64,000 bases of DNA from Ypsolopha sequella (lineage: Eukaryota; Arthropoda; Insecta; Lepidoptera; Ypsolophidae). Shown in pieces: positions 43,770-54,949 of this stretch. The DNA is taken from contig CAKOHE010000009.1 in assembly GCA_934047225.1 (NCBI GenBank), forward strand, positions 1 through 64,000, written 5' to 3'. Position numbers and translations under genes: made by a program. How positions within the stretch are numbered: the stretch's first letter is position 1; each line of letters begins with the position of its first letter. The notes beneath the pieces are model-generated. The model saw only the letters and a program-made list of their open reading frames with translations, had not been told where the DNA came from and made no database searches.

Positions 43770-44122
43770 GTTTATGCTACAAGGGCGCAAAGGAATAAAT
43801 TAAGGAATAAATAAGTAATTTATTGCTTTTACGCCCGTGTATCATACTACATTTTTCAATGCATGTGTGAGGAAATGAAAACAAATATAATCTTGTGAAC
43901 TTTAAATTATAATTGGCTCAAAAGGACTGTATCCAGAGCCGTTAAACAGTGGAAAAAAAAAGTATAACGTCTATGGTACACAGGAAAATCTGCAGGTTAG
44001 CCAACCATTGTAAATAAATTAAAAAAAATAATAATAATAAAGCCCTAGGGCAAAATAATCGACTTTTTGTTCGGTTTTGATGCATAAAAAGTGGGCCTTT
44101 ACGAGCACATGCATTGAAAAAT
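43770..44122 (+). mobile_element. Copy 4 of the tagtagtttatg repeat family
   Basis: Same ends as 41882-42262, with a short internal deletion in the first inverted block. Confidence 0.7.
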
Positions 44123-44479
44123 AAGTTACACCGATGTACCTGGTATCTACTGATGTAACTAATAAGTAAAAAAACCGGTCAAGTGCGGTAAAGATCATAG
44201 ATGTTCTTATTTTTAATAGACTTGTTTAACTTTACTTCATAGTATTTATTTTTGCAACAAAAGTATTTCAGTAAATAAAAACAAACATTTAGACATTAAA
44301 ACTGATGTGACTTACAAGTAAAGTTTTACAAATAAGACTTTAAAATATGGAATTGTACCTTGCGATCCATATTTATCTAGGTCAGGGTACATTAATATGC
44401 AAACATTTTTGTAACTTTTATGTTAAATCAATAATCGGCTAGTATTCCATAAAAAAATCAGTTTTTTTTTAACTTTCAG

Positions 44480-45248
44480 GAAACTACTACATCGCCAAAA
44501 GGTTCCAAAAACAAACGCCGGGGCATTCTGAAGGACCTCGATGTTAAGTCATTAATAAAGGATTTTAATCCAAGAGAGAGAAAAATGTATCTTAAGTGCA
44601 GAATGTATTTAAAGGATCTGTCTCGGCTGCGAATTAAATACAAAAATTTCAAAAAGTCCCATGCCCTGAACAAATTGTGTGAAAGCGAGAATTTAAACAA
44701 TTTATTGCGCATGAATATAAGCAGTTCCTTTGCGTTATTATTACAAAGTCAGTTGACAAATTGCGGAAGAAAACTTAAAGGCAGAAGATGGACTCTAGAT
44801 CAAAAGATCATAGCGCTCGGTCTCTTTAAGAAATCACCTGCGTGTTATAGACTGCTAAGAAGGTTGTACTGTTTCCCATCCCATGTACTGTTTCCCATCC
44901 CAATCCACATTGAATAAGCTGCTAAATAGGGTACCTTTGAGAACAGGCGTTAATGAACAGGTGCTTGCCAGTTTGAAAAATATGGCTAAAGAACAAACGC
45001 AAGATGAAAACGTTTGTACACTCATGTTCGATGAAATGTCTCTGAGGAAACATTTACAATACAACGAGAAACTCGACCTCATAGAAGGCTACCAAGACCA
45101 CGGCAAACATGGTAGAACTCGTGAAGGAGCATCAAATGCCTTGGTTTTTATGGTCGCTGGTATAAGAAAGAAATTTAAACAGCCTATCGCTCACTATTTT
45201 TCAAGCAAATCGGTCACAGCTGACAGACTTGCTGTTATCATAAAAGAG
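44480..45248 (+). pseudogene. THAP/P-like transposase gene, exon 4 (first catalytic segment), frameshifted
   Basis: Acceptor aactttcag and donor gtaaga. The product contains a basic coiled region, a helix-turn-helix-like block (RRWTLDQKIIALGLFKKS) and the first catalytic region around CTLMFDEMSLRKHLQYN. It ends SVTADRLAVIIKE. A 19-base unit (tgtactgtttcccatccca) is tandemly duplicated at 44864-44901 and shifts the frame. Without the extra unit the exon is exactly 250 codons. The resemblance is to THAP9/P-element transposases. Either this copy is dead or the duplication is recent or an assembly fault. Confidence 0.8.
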
Positions 45249-45267
45249 GTAAGAATAAATTTATCTT

Positions 45268-45414
45268 CCATCCATCCATCAGCCTGTGTTCGTCCACTGC
45301 TGTACATAGGTATTTCCAATATATCGCGGCGTCCTGCGTTATCCTCATTCAGCCGCTACCCGCAAAGTCCTTCAGGTCATCGGTCCACCGGGCACGAGGT
45401 CGGCCTACGATATC
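45268..45414 (-). repeat. SINE-like repeat fragment
   Basis: catccatcagcctgtgttcg and ggcacgaggtcggcctacga match the block at 40607-40885. It ends directly at the target site of the PIN-nuclease element. Confidence 0.6.
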
Positions 45415-46348
45415 TAATGATCCAGCGGCTGACAACACTTCTGTGTGCATACCGGCGTATAGAGATTTTCTCTTCTGAACTAATTACTAGGATGTATAAG
45501 AAGCAAAAAAAACTTGGGTGGATGATCCCTACCCCCCACGTTTTCCCAGAATGACGTCATTCAAGATGGCCGCCATTACTCCGCTACCGTTCTGTTAAAG
45601 TAAGGGTTTTTTGCGAAAACGGTAATCTTTATCGAAAAAAAGATCACTTTTTAATGTTTGGCATGAAATTGTCTACAAGTTTGTTTTTAGCATTTTTTTG
45701 ATACTTCAAAGCATTAGTCTAGAAAAAACACTTTTCTATATTTTATGACATAAAATATTTGATATCTTAATTTTAACACAACATTATTTATGTAATACCC
45801 AAGGGTAAGGGGTAACTCTGCAGAAGGATATACAGAGACTACATATTATCTGATATGAACCTGACACACCTCTTTCAATTTTTCCACCTCCACCAATTTA
45901 TTCATATAAGCACTTCTATACCGGGTTATTTATTCATCAGTATGTCGCCATACGTAGGCAGCCATGTCGAGCTTTACTTTCCACTTGCGCACCAGTAATT
46001 TCTTTCGTTACACTACTTTTATTCATACTCTCTTCATGCCTAAACCAAAGAAGCATTCCTTTTCCAATTCTAGTCACTACATCTCTTTTCAGGCCGCAAC
46101 AATATTTTTTTGAACTCTATCGTTCAATGTGTAACCACATACTCCGTAAGGAACGCATTTTCACTGCAATATCTCTACTTTACTTCGATGCTCTACCTAC
46201 AAAGTGGTCAAAGAAAATCCGATCTTACGTCCATGGATGCCACGGTAATCAATCTAGTCAAAAGTCCATCTAGTGTCAGTTTTCAATAATGATTGAATAA
46301 TTGGTTGGTTTCTCGTTTTCTATGAGCTAGTTTATCCGTCTAACGTAT

Positions 46349-46690
46349 ATGGCACTTGAGCAAACGATTAATAGATGACAAAAAGGATCATCTGGTGTAA
46401 TTGGAATGACAAAACAGAAGCAGTTTGTCGCCCAATCGGATCTAATTTACCATGAGCTACTGCAGACAACAAACTTGCATCGAGAAATTACTCAGTCTGT
46501 TTCAACAACATCTGAGTTACACTCACACCGTGAGCTCCGTAAAAGTGAGATAGAGCATACTAACAGTATGGTTGTAACTATAGTCGAGTATGTATTGAAA
46601 CGAGAAAACCCTTTTGAGTTATCTGGAAACAAATCACTACATAATTTAGTAACGCAGGAAAACGTAAATTGTTGGATGTCAGCGAACTAG
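46349..46690 (+). pseudogene. Upstream part of the PIN-element gene, broken
   Basis: The frame starts MALEQTINR, meets a TGA at 46376-46378 and continues as QKGSSGVIG and MTKQKQFVAQSDLIYHELL to a stop at 46688. Just before that stop the homologous reading moves to another frame (LDVSELGIELYETYRE), which meets a further stop before 46825. The composition fits one longer protein with the downstream frame. No domain is recognised in this part. Confidence 0.5.
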
Positions 46691-46824
46691 GAATTGAATT
46701 ATACGAAACTTACAGAGAGACACGGTATGTTGAAAAGTCTGCACGCATCTGGGACACAATAAACCGTACGTAATTACCCACATTTGAAACCCAAAATCAA
46801 TCAAGTAAAAAAGAAAAAGATAAT

Positions 46825-48306
46825 ATGAACAAAAAAAAACTTAAATCTGCTTCGAACAGAATTGTTCAGATCGCACAAGTTCGTGGGTATGAAATGGAGC
46901 GTCTGTTTCAGTTTGAACTATCTGATGTTTCAATGCTCTTTGATGAAAATGGACTTCTTATGAAAAGCAATAAAAGTACTCTTACACATGAACTAGAAAA
47001 GAGTCTGAGTAGCGACGAAAAAAACAATGAAATTTCACCCAGATCAAAGTACTTGTTTTGTCGTAGACGTTATGAACTGTTTAAAAAAAGTGGTAACAAA
47101 AGAAAAAAAAAAATTGGTGATGTTGCCTCTTCTTATTGTAGGTTTACTCTATTACTTACAGCCGGTGCTTCCAGAGTAGACCATGTCTTTGATAGTTACC
47201 AAATGTACTCTCCGAAAAACTCAGAACGTCTATCCAGGCAAAATAATAATGTAATATTGTTTTCTAAAATATCATCAGAAATTAATCTGCCAGTTCAAAT
47301 GAAAACTTTCTGGCCCTCCGCATCAAATAAACTTTTACTACAACAATATATAACACAAAGTTTGATATGCTTGATGGTAAGCAAACCTACTAGTCAACTT
47401 CATGTGTTAAGTGTTTTTTCTGGTTCACCAGACGAGATTTGTGCCAGCTGCACGTGTATTGAAAATGTAGTTGCAAAACCAATACTTGCCATGGACAAAT
47501 TTATGATAGAAGAAGCAGATTTCCGAATTATGATTCATGCAGAGAATGCGGCAAAGAAAGGGTTTAAAAAAATTGTATTAGTAAGTGCTGATACTGACGT
47601 ATTAGTCCTGGTACTATTTCACTGGAAAAGTTTTCACTCCCTAGGAGTAAACGAAATGTGGATGAGAACTGGAGTTGGTGATACAACAAGACTTATACCT
47701 ATTCACATGTTAGCTGAAAATGTCGGAAAAGATATGTACCATGTACTACTAGCACTTCATGCTCTTTCTGGTGGTGACTATACGAGCAAGTTCGGAACAA
47801 AAAAAGCTGCAATCGGCTGTAACCCTGAGCATTATTTGAAAGAGTTTGGTTCATCACCGCTATCTCCAGCTCACGACAAAATCATGGCACTTGCCGAAAA
47901 GTACTTAGTGCAATTGTTAAAAAAATGCTCGTCTTGCAAGACCCTTGATGAGTTCCAGCTTTGGAAGTACCTCCATGGGAAAAATGTATTTCTTGATAAC
48001 TTACCGCCAACAAGTTCCAGTGCACAGGGCCACCTTCTTCGTGCTTTCTTCCACACCCATTTGATGATACACTGCCTTGATGAAGCGCAAGAAACAATGG
48101 ATCCACTTAAGTTCGGATTTGAAAGGACAGATGGTGTTCTAATGCCTTCAAAGTACATTAATCCGTTACCAGAGGACTTCATTGGGGCATGTACGTGTAT
48201 TAAGTGCGCGACATCAAGTTGTGTGTGCAGAGATGCGGAAATTCCATGTTGTTTGTTTTGCAAATGCAACAGTGTAGGTAGACAGTGCAGACAGATATCA
48301 AGTTAA
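46825..48306 (+). CDS. PIN/FEN1-like nuclease protein of a TIR element
   Basis: 493 codons. Acidic motifs occur in the order seen in flap-endonuclease/PIN folds: VFDSY (121-125), EEAD (229-232), SADTDVLVL (254-262) and LSGGDYTSK (314-322). Together they could coordinate metal ions for phosphodiester cleavage. The C-terminal 50 residues are Cys-rich (CTCIKC, CVC, CCLFCKC), probably zinc-binding. The start shown is simply the first ATG after an upstream stop, and the true protein was probably longer. It lies between the two long TIRs and is the only substantial gene there, so it may serve mobility or be cargo. The nuclease reading is from motif order alone. Confidence 0.55.
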   Translation: MNKKKLKSASNRIVQIAQVRGYEMERLFQFELSDVSMLFDENGLLMKSNKSTLTHELEKSLSSDEKNNEISPRSKYLFCRRRYELFKKSGNKRKKKIGDVASSYCRFTLLLTAGASRVDHVFDSYQMYSPKNSERLSRQNNNVILFSKISSEINLPVQMKTFWPSASNKLLLQQYITQSLICLMVSKPTSQLHVLSVFSGSPDEICASCTCIENVVAKPILAMDKFMIEEADFRIMIHAENAAKKGFKKIVLVSADTDVLVLVLFHWKSFHSLGVNEMWMRTGVGDTTRLIPIHMLAENVGKDMYHVLLALHALSGGDYTSKFGTKKAAIGCNPEHYLKEFGSSPLSPAHDKIMALAEKYLVQLLKKCSSCKTLDEFQLWKYLHGKNVFLDNLPPTSSSAQGHLLRAFFHTHLMIHCLDEAQETMDPLKFGFERTDGVLMPSKYINPLPEDFIGACTCIKCATSSCVCRDAEIPCCLFCKCNSVGRQCRQISS

Positions 48307-48535
48307 TTGCAGAAACCTATTCTCAATATAATCCCAATCAATATAAGGGGATGAAACAAGGTGTAAACTGTTTGATTGAAAATGCCTTTTCTTACACGTG
48401 CAACGGACTGTTTATATCCTTAATCCACGAGGAGGAAGTCGTGGCCGCACTCTAGATTGGAATTGTGCATTTTGAAAAGTATTTAGCTTCTTTTTTGCCA
48501 CTGCTGGGCAAAGGCAAATGTGCATACTGTATTAA

Positions 48536-48537
<2 letters not shown>

Positions 48538-48573
<36 letters not shown>
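48538..48573. repeat. (TA)n microsatellite
   Basis: About 17 TA units inside the PIN-nuclease element, between the gene and the right TIR. Confidence 0.9.
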
Positions 48574-48577
<4 letters not shown>

Positions 48578-49551
48578 ACGTGAGCTATAAAGCCATTAAT
48601 AATAATAATAAGGTATGTATGTCAGCTCAAACGAGTCTTAATAAAAACATTTTTCCAATTTTCAATGGCATTTGTGTTAAATTTTCATCAAAGAGAATAT
48701 TTCGTAATTTCGATGCAAAAAGATACATTTTCTAGACTGTAACATTGAATTATCAAAAAAATGCTAATAAACAAACTTGTCGATAATTTCATGCCAAACT
48801 TTTTTGACAGAAAATGTTTTCAATAAAACTTACCGTTTTCGCAAAAAACGCTTACTTTAACAGAACGGTAGCAGAGTAATGGCGGCCATCTTGAATGACG
48901 TCATTCTGGGAAAACGTGGGGGGTAGGGATCATCCACCCAAGTTTTTTTTGCTTCTTATACATCCTAGTAATTAGTTCAGAAGAGAAATTCTCTGTACGC
49001 CGGTATGCACACAGAAGTGTAGTCAGCCGCAGGATCATAACGCCTTTCGGTTGGAATTGATTGAATTATAATTGAATTGAATTATAAATTAAATTAAATT
49101 ATTTTTCTGGGGGGCCCCATACACGAGAAAGGAGAATAAAAATAATGTTTTCTTATTGTCGCGTATGGGGTGTCATAGCATGAGGGTTTACGTACCTAAA
49201 TTTTTAACTTTTTGCTTACAGTCATTTTTATTTAAGCCATGAATTTCAAGAAATTTATTAAAATAATGTGACTAATTAAAATAATTAAAAAATTAAAACT
49301 AAATAATATTTAAAATTAAGCTAAATAAAAAATTAAAATTACCTATCAATATACAAGTATAAACAAAATAAAACTATACTAAATAAAAAATCGAAGCCAA
49401 AATTATGTTTTGTTTCTAATTTTTTTCATAAATTTTGTGGGTGAAGATAAGTTTGTAATTTTTGTTCTATTTGAATGGTACCTACGAAATCTTCAAGACG
49501 TGAGTCCTACTCGCACTTGACCAGATTAATTGTATTTTAAATGTATTTCAG

Positions 49552-49798
49552 GTCATCGATGAATGTTCCAAGACAGGTCTCAAAATTGTCGCCACAGTTT
49601 GTGACCTATCCAGAGTTAATATCAGAGCATTGGAGATATTAGGATCAACGTCTGATTGTCCCTATTTTGACCACAAAGGACGAGAAATAGTAACTATTTT
49701 GGACCCTCCACATTTAATGAAATGTACCCGAAACTTGCTCATGAAATACGATGCCGAGTGTATTACCGAAGTGCAATGCGGAGGCAAAACTTTAAAAG
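49552..49798 (+). CDS. THAP/P-like transposase gene, exon 5
   Basis: Acceptor atgtatttcag and donor gtaacg. Encodes VIDECSKTGLKIVATVCDL, LEILGSTSDCPYF and ILDPPHLMKCTRNLLMKYD. The last is the D-P-P-H-L...RN block carrying the second catalytic Asp of P-type transposases. The frame is open throughout and the phase matches exons 4 and 6. Confidence 0.82.
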
Positions 49799-50350
49799 GT
49801 AACGTAAAAAAAATTTATCATTGATCATATTCAAACCTCCTTAACAGTGGTCATTTGGAACCCTTATTAAATCACTCTCATGTCTGTCCGTTTGTCTGTC
49901 ACAGAGACTTTTCTTAAAAATTTGTAACATATGTATTTTAATTTGCCATATTGTTAGGTCTTCTTGACGCACACATATATCGTCAGTCAAAGATTTAAGA
50001 GGCTATGCGAATTTTATTTTTGTCACTGTCACTCCAAGCGAAAAATCGCGGATTCAGGGCAAAAGGGAAAAAAGTTGGTTTTATATTTTTATTAAAAAAA
50101 CTAAAATAGCTAGCAAAATTTCAAATATGAAATCTCTAGATATTGTTAAAACACACCTAATAAAATATGTTTGAGTTCTGTATATGGTTCCTATTCGTCA
50201 AACGAGGAGAAAAAGTGTGTTTGAAGACCTCATTTCAACAATTATTTCTATCGAGGAAAATTTATCCAAACATGTTTTCCAATTTGAAAACCCTAGATTA
50301 TATAGTCAAAATGCATATACCAGAAATTTATTATAATTTTCCGTGTATTT

Positions 50351-50403
50351 CATGAAATACACAGAAAAGAAACACCCGTATTTTTTTCGCATATCGCATT
50401 AAA
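50351..50403 (+). repeat. Short dispersed repeat, second copy at 4521-4569
   Basis: Both copies contain tgaaatacacagaaaagaaa followed by cacccgtatttttttcgc and atatcgc. The family is unknown. Confidence 0.7.
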
Positions 50404-50584
50404 CAAACAAATTGCTAAATGAAAAAGAATCACAAGTATGCAAATGAATTCAAACCATGACAAAGTCGTACTTCCACCATCAAAACCTATTATATTATCT
50501 AATATTCTATTAAAATTTCAATCATGTAGAAGTCCTAAGCTCTTATTTATATGTCTTCTATACTGTCTATATCTTTTATTCCAG

Positions 50585-50773
50585 GGCTCGCAAAGTGGGA
50601 TCATATTCGGTCGTTCTATGAGATGGACAAAAATAATCCAAACTTTGTTTATGCTCCGACACTAACGGAGCAACATCTTAACCCCAATACTAAACAAAAG
50701 ATGAGAGTATGCCTGGCCACGCAAGCTTTCAGCCATTCTGTAGCAGCTGGAATATTATCAAAAGTAGCCTCAA
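50585..50773 (+). CDS. THAP/P-like transposase gene, exon 6
   Basis: Acceptor after ttccag, donor gtaagt. Encodes AKWDHIRSFYEMDKNN, LTEQHLNPNTKQKMRVCLA and TQAFSHSVAAG, matching the P-type region between the second and third catalytic residues. Open throughout. Confidence 0.82.
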
Positions 50774-51191
50774 GTAAGTTACCTTGAAAACATTCATTCA
50801 CATAAAAAAATATTTCCGAGTACGTACATCTATGCACTTATTGATTTTGTGCAAAAGGGTAAGGCCTAGCTCAACCAACGTTAATGGCACGTTTCCATGT
50901 CATTCTACATTTATTGTTTGACTGAAAAAACGACAGCATCATTTTAAAACACGCCGTTACATTTAGTTAATATCTTTAACTCAAAAATGGGAGGAGCAAT
51001 CTTAAGTTGTGCGCTTTTTGCCGGATACTAAACGATCCCCCTTAAATTAGAAGCTGTCTCACTATCATGAGGCTGATATTACATTATCATTTTTATGGGA
51101 TCCATCATCAAATACTGTCTATGGAAAATTATTCTTTCCCACAACATGTCGTGGCAAATGATCCAGCTAAAACAAAAGATTGATCAAAGAG

Positions 51192-51962
51192 AACTAAAGT
51201 CGCCGTCAATAGAAATTGTGGACTATGTAAACAAATCGTTTTCTCAATTTTTCTCAAGGTTCTGTCACGGAGTCTCACTGAACATTATTCCAAATCATGA
51301 AGCATCAAGTCTTACCAATCATTTACTGTATTTCATCATGAAATATTCAATAATCACCAGTTAATTACGGAAAATCATAGAATCAATGGTCAATTCTGTA
51401 CTGCGTCGAGATTGCTGTCATATTTTTTTCTCATCGAATCTGTTTTGTCTTTGAAAATTGGTGATGTACGAATCTATTTGAATATAAACCTATTTTATTT
51501 GTGATGCTATTTTATTCCGTAATTTTTTTTTGACAGCGTTACTTCATAATCTTTGACATAAACGTGTGTGTGATTCTATCGAGAGCTGTGTGATCTTCCA
51601 GCGTTGCTCTAAAATCTTTTGTGTTTTCGGTATTCTAATGACGTGGCTTCTCTTACTGATTTTATCGTACTAGAAATGTGTAGCTCATGTCCTAAAAGTA
51701 AAAGAAAAAATTAAAGAACTGGATGGGATAATAGATACGGCCAACGACGCTGTGACGGAACCATTTGTAATCAAAGTGGGCGATTTGACTAGCGATTCAT
51801 CAGAATATTTTAGCGATGAATCAAATAAAGAAAATTAATTAAGCACCTAACATATTTTAATCACATACTTACCCATCTCTAGATAGTTCACCTATCCATA
51901 GACAAAGACAACATGGCGCTTTGTTTACATAGTCCACAATTTCTATTGACGGCTACTTTAAG
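51192..51962 (+). mobile_element. 770-bp TIR element with a transposase-tail-like frame
   Basis: Left gccgtcaatagaaattgtgg (from about 51201) and right ccacaatttctattgacggc (about 51931-51950) are exact complements, and the match extends to about 43 bases. It lies in the exon 6-7 intron. No target duplication was resolved. Confidence 0.7.
51674..51838 (+). pseudogene. Acidic C-terminal tail of an unidentified transposon protein
   Basis: An acceptor-like tactag precedes 54 codons: KCVAHVLKVKEKIKELDG and an acidic serine-rich end SDSSEYFSDESNKEN before a stop. Its place inside a TIR element suggests the last exon of a transposase-associated protein. I cannot name the family. Confidence 0.4.
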
Positions 51963-52896
51963 TGTAATATCGGCCATATATAAAATAGTTTATACTTTAT
52001 ACTTTATATTTTAAATAGTTTATACTATGTGAATATTTATTTTTAATTATATATACGACATAAATAAATATTTATATTTATATACGTACTTCTATTTTAT
52101 TCGGATGCCGTGTACTGTTTCTGTGCTTATATATCAACTGCAGGCCCTCGCAGAATAACAGCGTTGCGGGATGTTACTGGTAACACCCGTAAATAATTAA
52201 TATTTCTAGTATTTTAATTTTTAGATGTTTTTTTGTTTGATATTATGCTAACTTTGAATGACAAACACTTGCCTATCCTTACCTGTGCGAAAATAATACA
52301 ACTGGAAATCTCTTATGTTGGTACCCACGAGTCAAGCTTGCTTAGTCTGGGGCCACAAGAACACTATATATTACAAAATGTCAAAATACAAAGTACCTAC
52401 CTACCTAAGGCAATTTTTGTAAACGGAAATGTATTTGTGCTTGTGTTTGGAAATAAATAATTTTGTTTTTTTTTTTTTTTTTTATATGCTGAGTTGGGGT
52501 CCTTTTTATTGCCACGACACATGACGTTCCATGTTTATATGTATCAGTGTGGTATTTATCAATTTTATTTTTAGTTAAAAAAGTTGTATTTAAAATGTGT
52601 TTTGTTTCGTGTGTGTTGTGGCATTTAAATAAATGATTCTTTATCTTTATCTTTATATTACAAAAAAAAAAATGGCAATATATTTACATAAAAACTATTC
52701 CTTTTTTAATTGAAGCAGTAGGTACGCATAACGGACTACATCCATGGGTATAGTACGCACAATCTTGCTAGGATCTCTCTGTTTCTATCACGCAGATAAA
52801 GGTTTTTTAGGAGAGAGAGAGTTTTAAGTTGTTGTGGTTGTTAACGTTTATGTACTTATCAGTTATATCATTTTTATTAAATCACTCTCTTTTCAG
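51963..52896. other. Intron sequence; LINE-like tail near 52600-52665
   Basis: AT-rich. Poly-T at 52463-52482 and aataaatgattctttatctt followed by a tttatc run resemble the 3' end of a LINE. No frame of note. Confidence 0.4.
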
Positions 52897-53435
52897 ATGA
52901 ACTTCCTTCAGAGGCTGCCACGACTGCGACACTTGTATCAAAATTTGATCAGTTGTTTGACGCTTTAAACGCTAATACACCAGATTTAAGAAGAGGAAAA
53001 CAATTCTCTACAAATTTGACTGCGCGGAGTCCACACTTGGAATATTTCAAAGAAATGCAAATATTAATTAAAAATTTGAAATTTATTGGCTCGCAAAATA
53101 ACGCGCCATCTCAAAAAGGCTGGCTAAGAACAATGAACGCAGTAGAAAGGCTATGGAGAAATATGTCGGTAACATACAAAATAAGAAGCATTTGTACCCG
53201 CCGGCTCAACCAGGACCCATTGGATAACTGCTTTGGGTGTATTAGATATTGCGGCTCTAACCCTAACCCTACAGTAGGCCAATTTGTGGCAGGGTTAAAA
53301 ACGGCAATTATGAATAATTTGAGAAACACCAGTAAAAGAAGAAATTGTGAAGACGATACGGGAGTACTTGTTCATAATTTTAGAACATTTTTAATTACAT
53401 CACCACAAGCAGAGGAAAATGTTCGTACTACTGTA
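52897..53435 (+). CDS. THAP/P-like transposase gene, exon 7
   Basis: Acceptor ctcttttcag. Encodes ELPSEAATTATLVSKFDQLF, GWLRTMNAVERLWRN and the diagnostic CTRRLNQDPLDNCFGCIRYC. That last motif normally reads DPLEN; here the Glu is Asp. A donor gtaatg at 53436 is likely, and the frame otherwise runs nine bases on to a stop. The phase fits exon 6. Confidence 0.8.
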
Positions 53436-53444
53436 ATGAAGTGA

Positions 53445-54905
53445 TCTTCCGGATGCCCGGCTAAAGGTTCCTGATCACCTCGTTACTAGAAATAAATGTT
53501 GTCTCGTCCTAAGTTTCCTTATGGGACTGGAGACTTGTGTGTTTTGTTATGGGGAAACTTATATATATTATAAAATAAACAACCCGATTGAACAAAACAA
53601 TATATATTTTATAGTTACTTTCTTTACAAACTATCTTTACGCTGTGTGGGTCTTTGAATTTAAACTGATACCGAATCTAGGCGGAGACTTTACTGGTGGT
53701 GGATATACGCAGGTAAGGGAACAGACTTCAGACTTGTATCTGGGCGACGCGGAACCCCCACTCGCCCTAAGTCTTTAGTAAGTTCTCCGGCCTGAATAGA
53801 ACGCCTGGTCAGTAAGCCCTTGCCTAGAACACACGCTAATAGTAACTTTACTTTTCTGGACTAATTACGACAGAGTATAAATCTTCACGGCAGGCGACTC
53901 GGAACCCCCAAGCGCCCGAAGATTTATACACATAAATTACCGAACTCTTGGTTTGAGACTTTACAAAGTTGACCACACCTTACAGTCACTTTATCAAACT
54001 TCTAAGTACTGGAAAGAAACATATTTTAATGTCTTCAATTCTGTACTAACATAATATGAAATATTACAAGTCTTTTGAAAAGGAACTATCTCTTATAAAT
54101 CTTACTCGGAATTATTCTAAGTCTCTGACACACTTGATTCGACTGAACACAAAGTCTTTAGCACTTTACTTTAACTTTACTCGCGTGGCTTTTCTGAATT
54201 CGCCTAAGTGTTTTCTACTGGGGCTTTTACTTCTTACCATCCGTGGAGTCCGTCGTCTAAGTCTTTTCCTGAGACTTGGGAGTTTCTCACCACGCAGCGG
54301 CCTCCAGCGGCTATGTCCTTTTTCCCGAGGACTCTAACGAATGGCGGAGAGTAATCGCCCGTAGAGTAAGTCCAACTTGGGCGCAGACACTTTTAAATAG
54401 CGGTGGGGGTCGAAGTCGGAATCCCCAATACGACCTGGTCCACCAAGTGTCCTGAGCAGCGAGCGACTGCTCCCGACTGAGCTTTTTTTTTTTTTTTTTT
54501 TTGCGCCCAAGCAAGGCACCCTCCGGAGGACACGGTGGGAGGGAGGTGGAGAATGCTCATAGCATACCAACGTAACCGGTTACGTTGGTTATGTGGGACT
54601 CACTGAGTACCTACCCACTAAACTCCACCTAATTTGGTTTGGCCCGTGAGGGTCTTAAAACCTTTATCGGAAGCGACCCCCTCTGGGGAAAGGGGGGAGC
54701 GTGCAGCTCGGTTTTAATAAACTTCCGCCCACTGCGGGGGGACCTCACCTTCCCTCGACTTGTCTGTGCCGGTTGGTGGTGGATGCGTCGCGCGGCAGTG
54801 GCGCCTCTTGTGGCAAGGTTCGGGAACTACTCTACGCGCGGTGTTCATTTTCAATTTCCCGCCTTGCTTAATGCTTGGAGAATATAACGCTACGTTATAC
54901 TACAT
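53445..54905. other. GC-richer inserted block in the last intron, with look-alike hairpins
   Basis: Composition and lack of frames set this block apart from the flanks. Two hairpins (53730-53774, 53876-53928) share the apical sequence cggaaccccca but have different paired stems. A third weaker relative is at 54415-54434. It ends in a T20 run (54483-54502) and a GC-rich part. It may be a solo LTR, but no target duplication could be fixed. Confidence 0.4.
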
Positions 54906-54949
54906 TACCACTACTACAAATGGACGAAGATTAAGTAAATGCAATCGAG

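Larger units (their letters stand above)
45418..49037 (+). mobile_element. 3.6-kb element with about 310-bp TIRs and a PIN/FEN1-like gene
   Basis: Left arm 45418-45731 starts tgatccagcggctgac. The right arm 48731-49037 is its near-identical reverse complement. TAA lies directly outside both ends (45415-45417, 49038-49040), a probable 3-bp duplication. The interior carries a decayed gene whose longest frame is 493 codons with nuclease-like motifs. No DDE transposase is seen. It is inserted in the exon 4-5 intron of the P-like gene. Confidence 0.8.

Noticed and set aside
47871..48269. 132-codon and 74-codon minus frames
   Set aside because: They are antisense to the PIN/FEN1-like gene, which has ordered motifs and normal composition.
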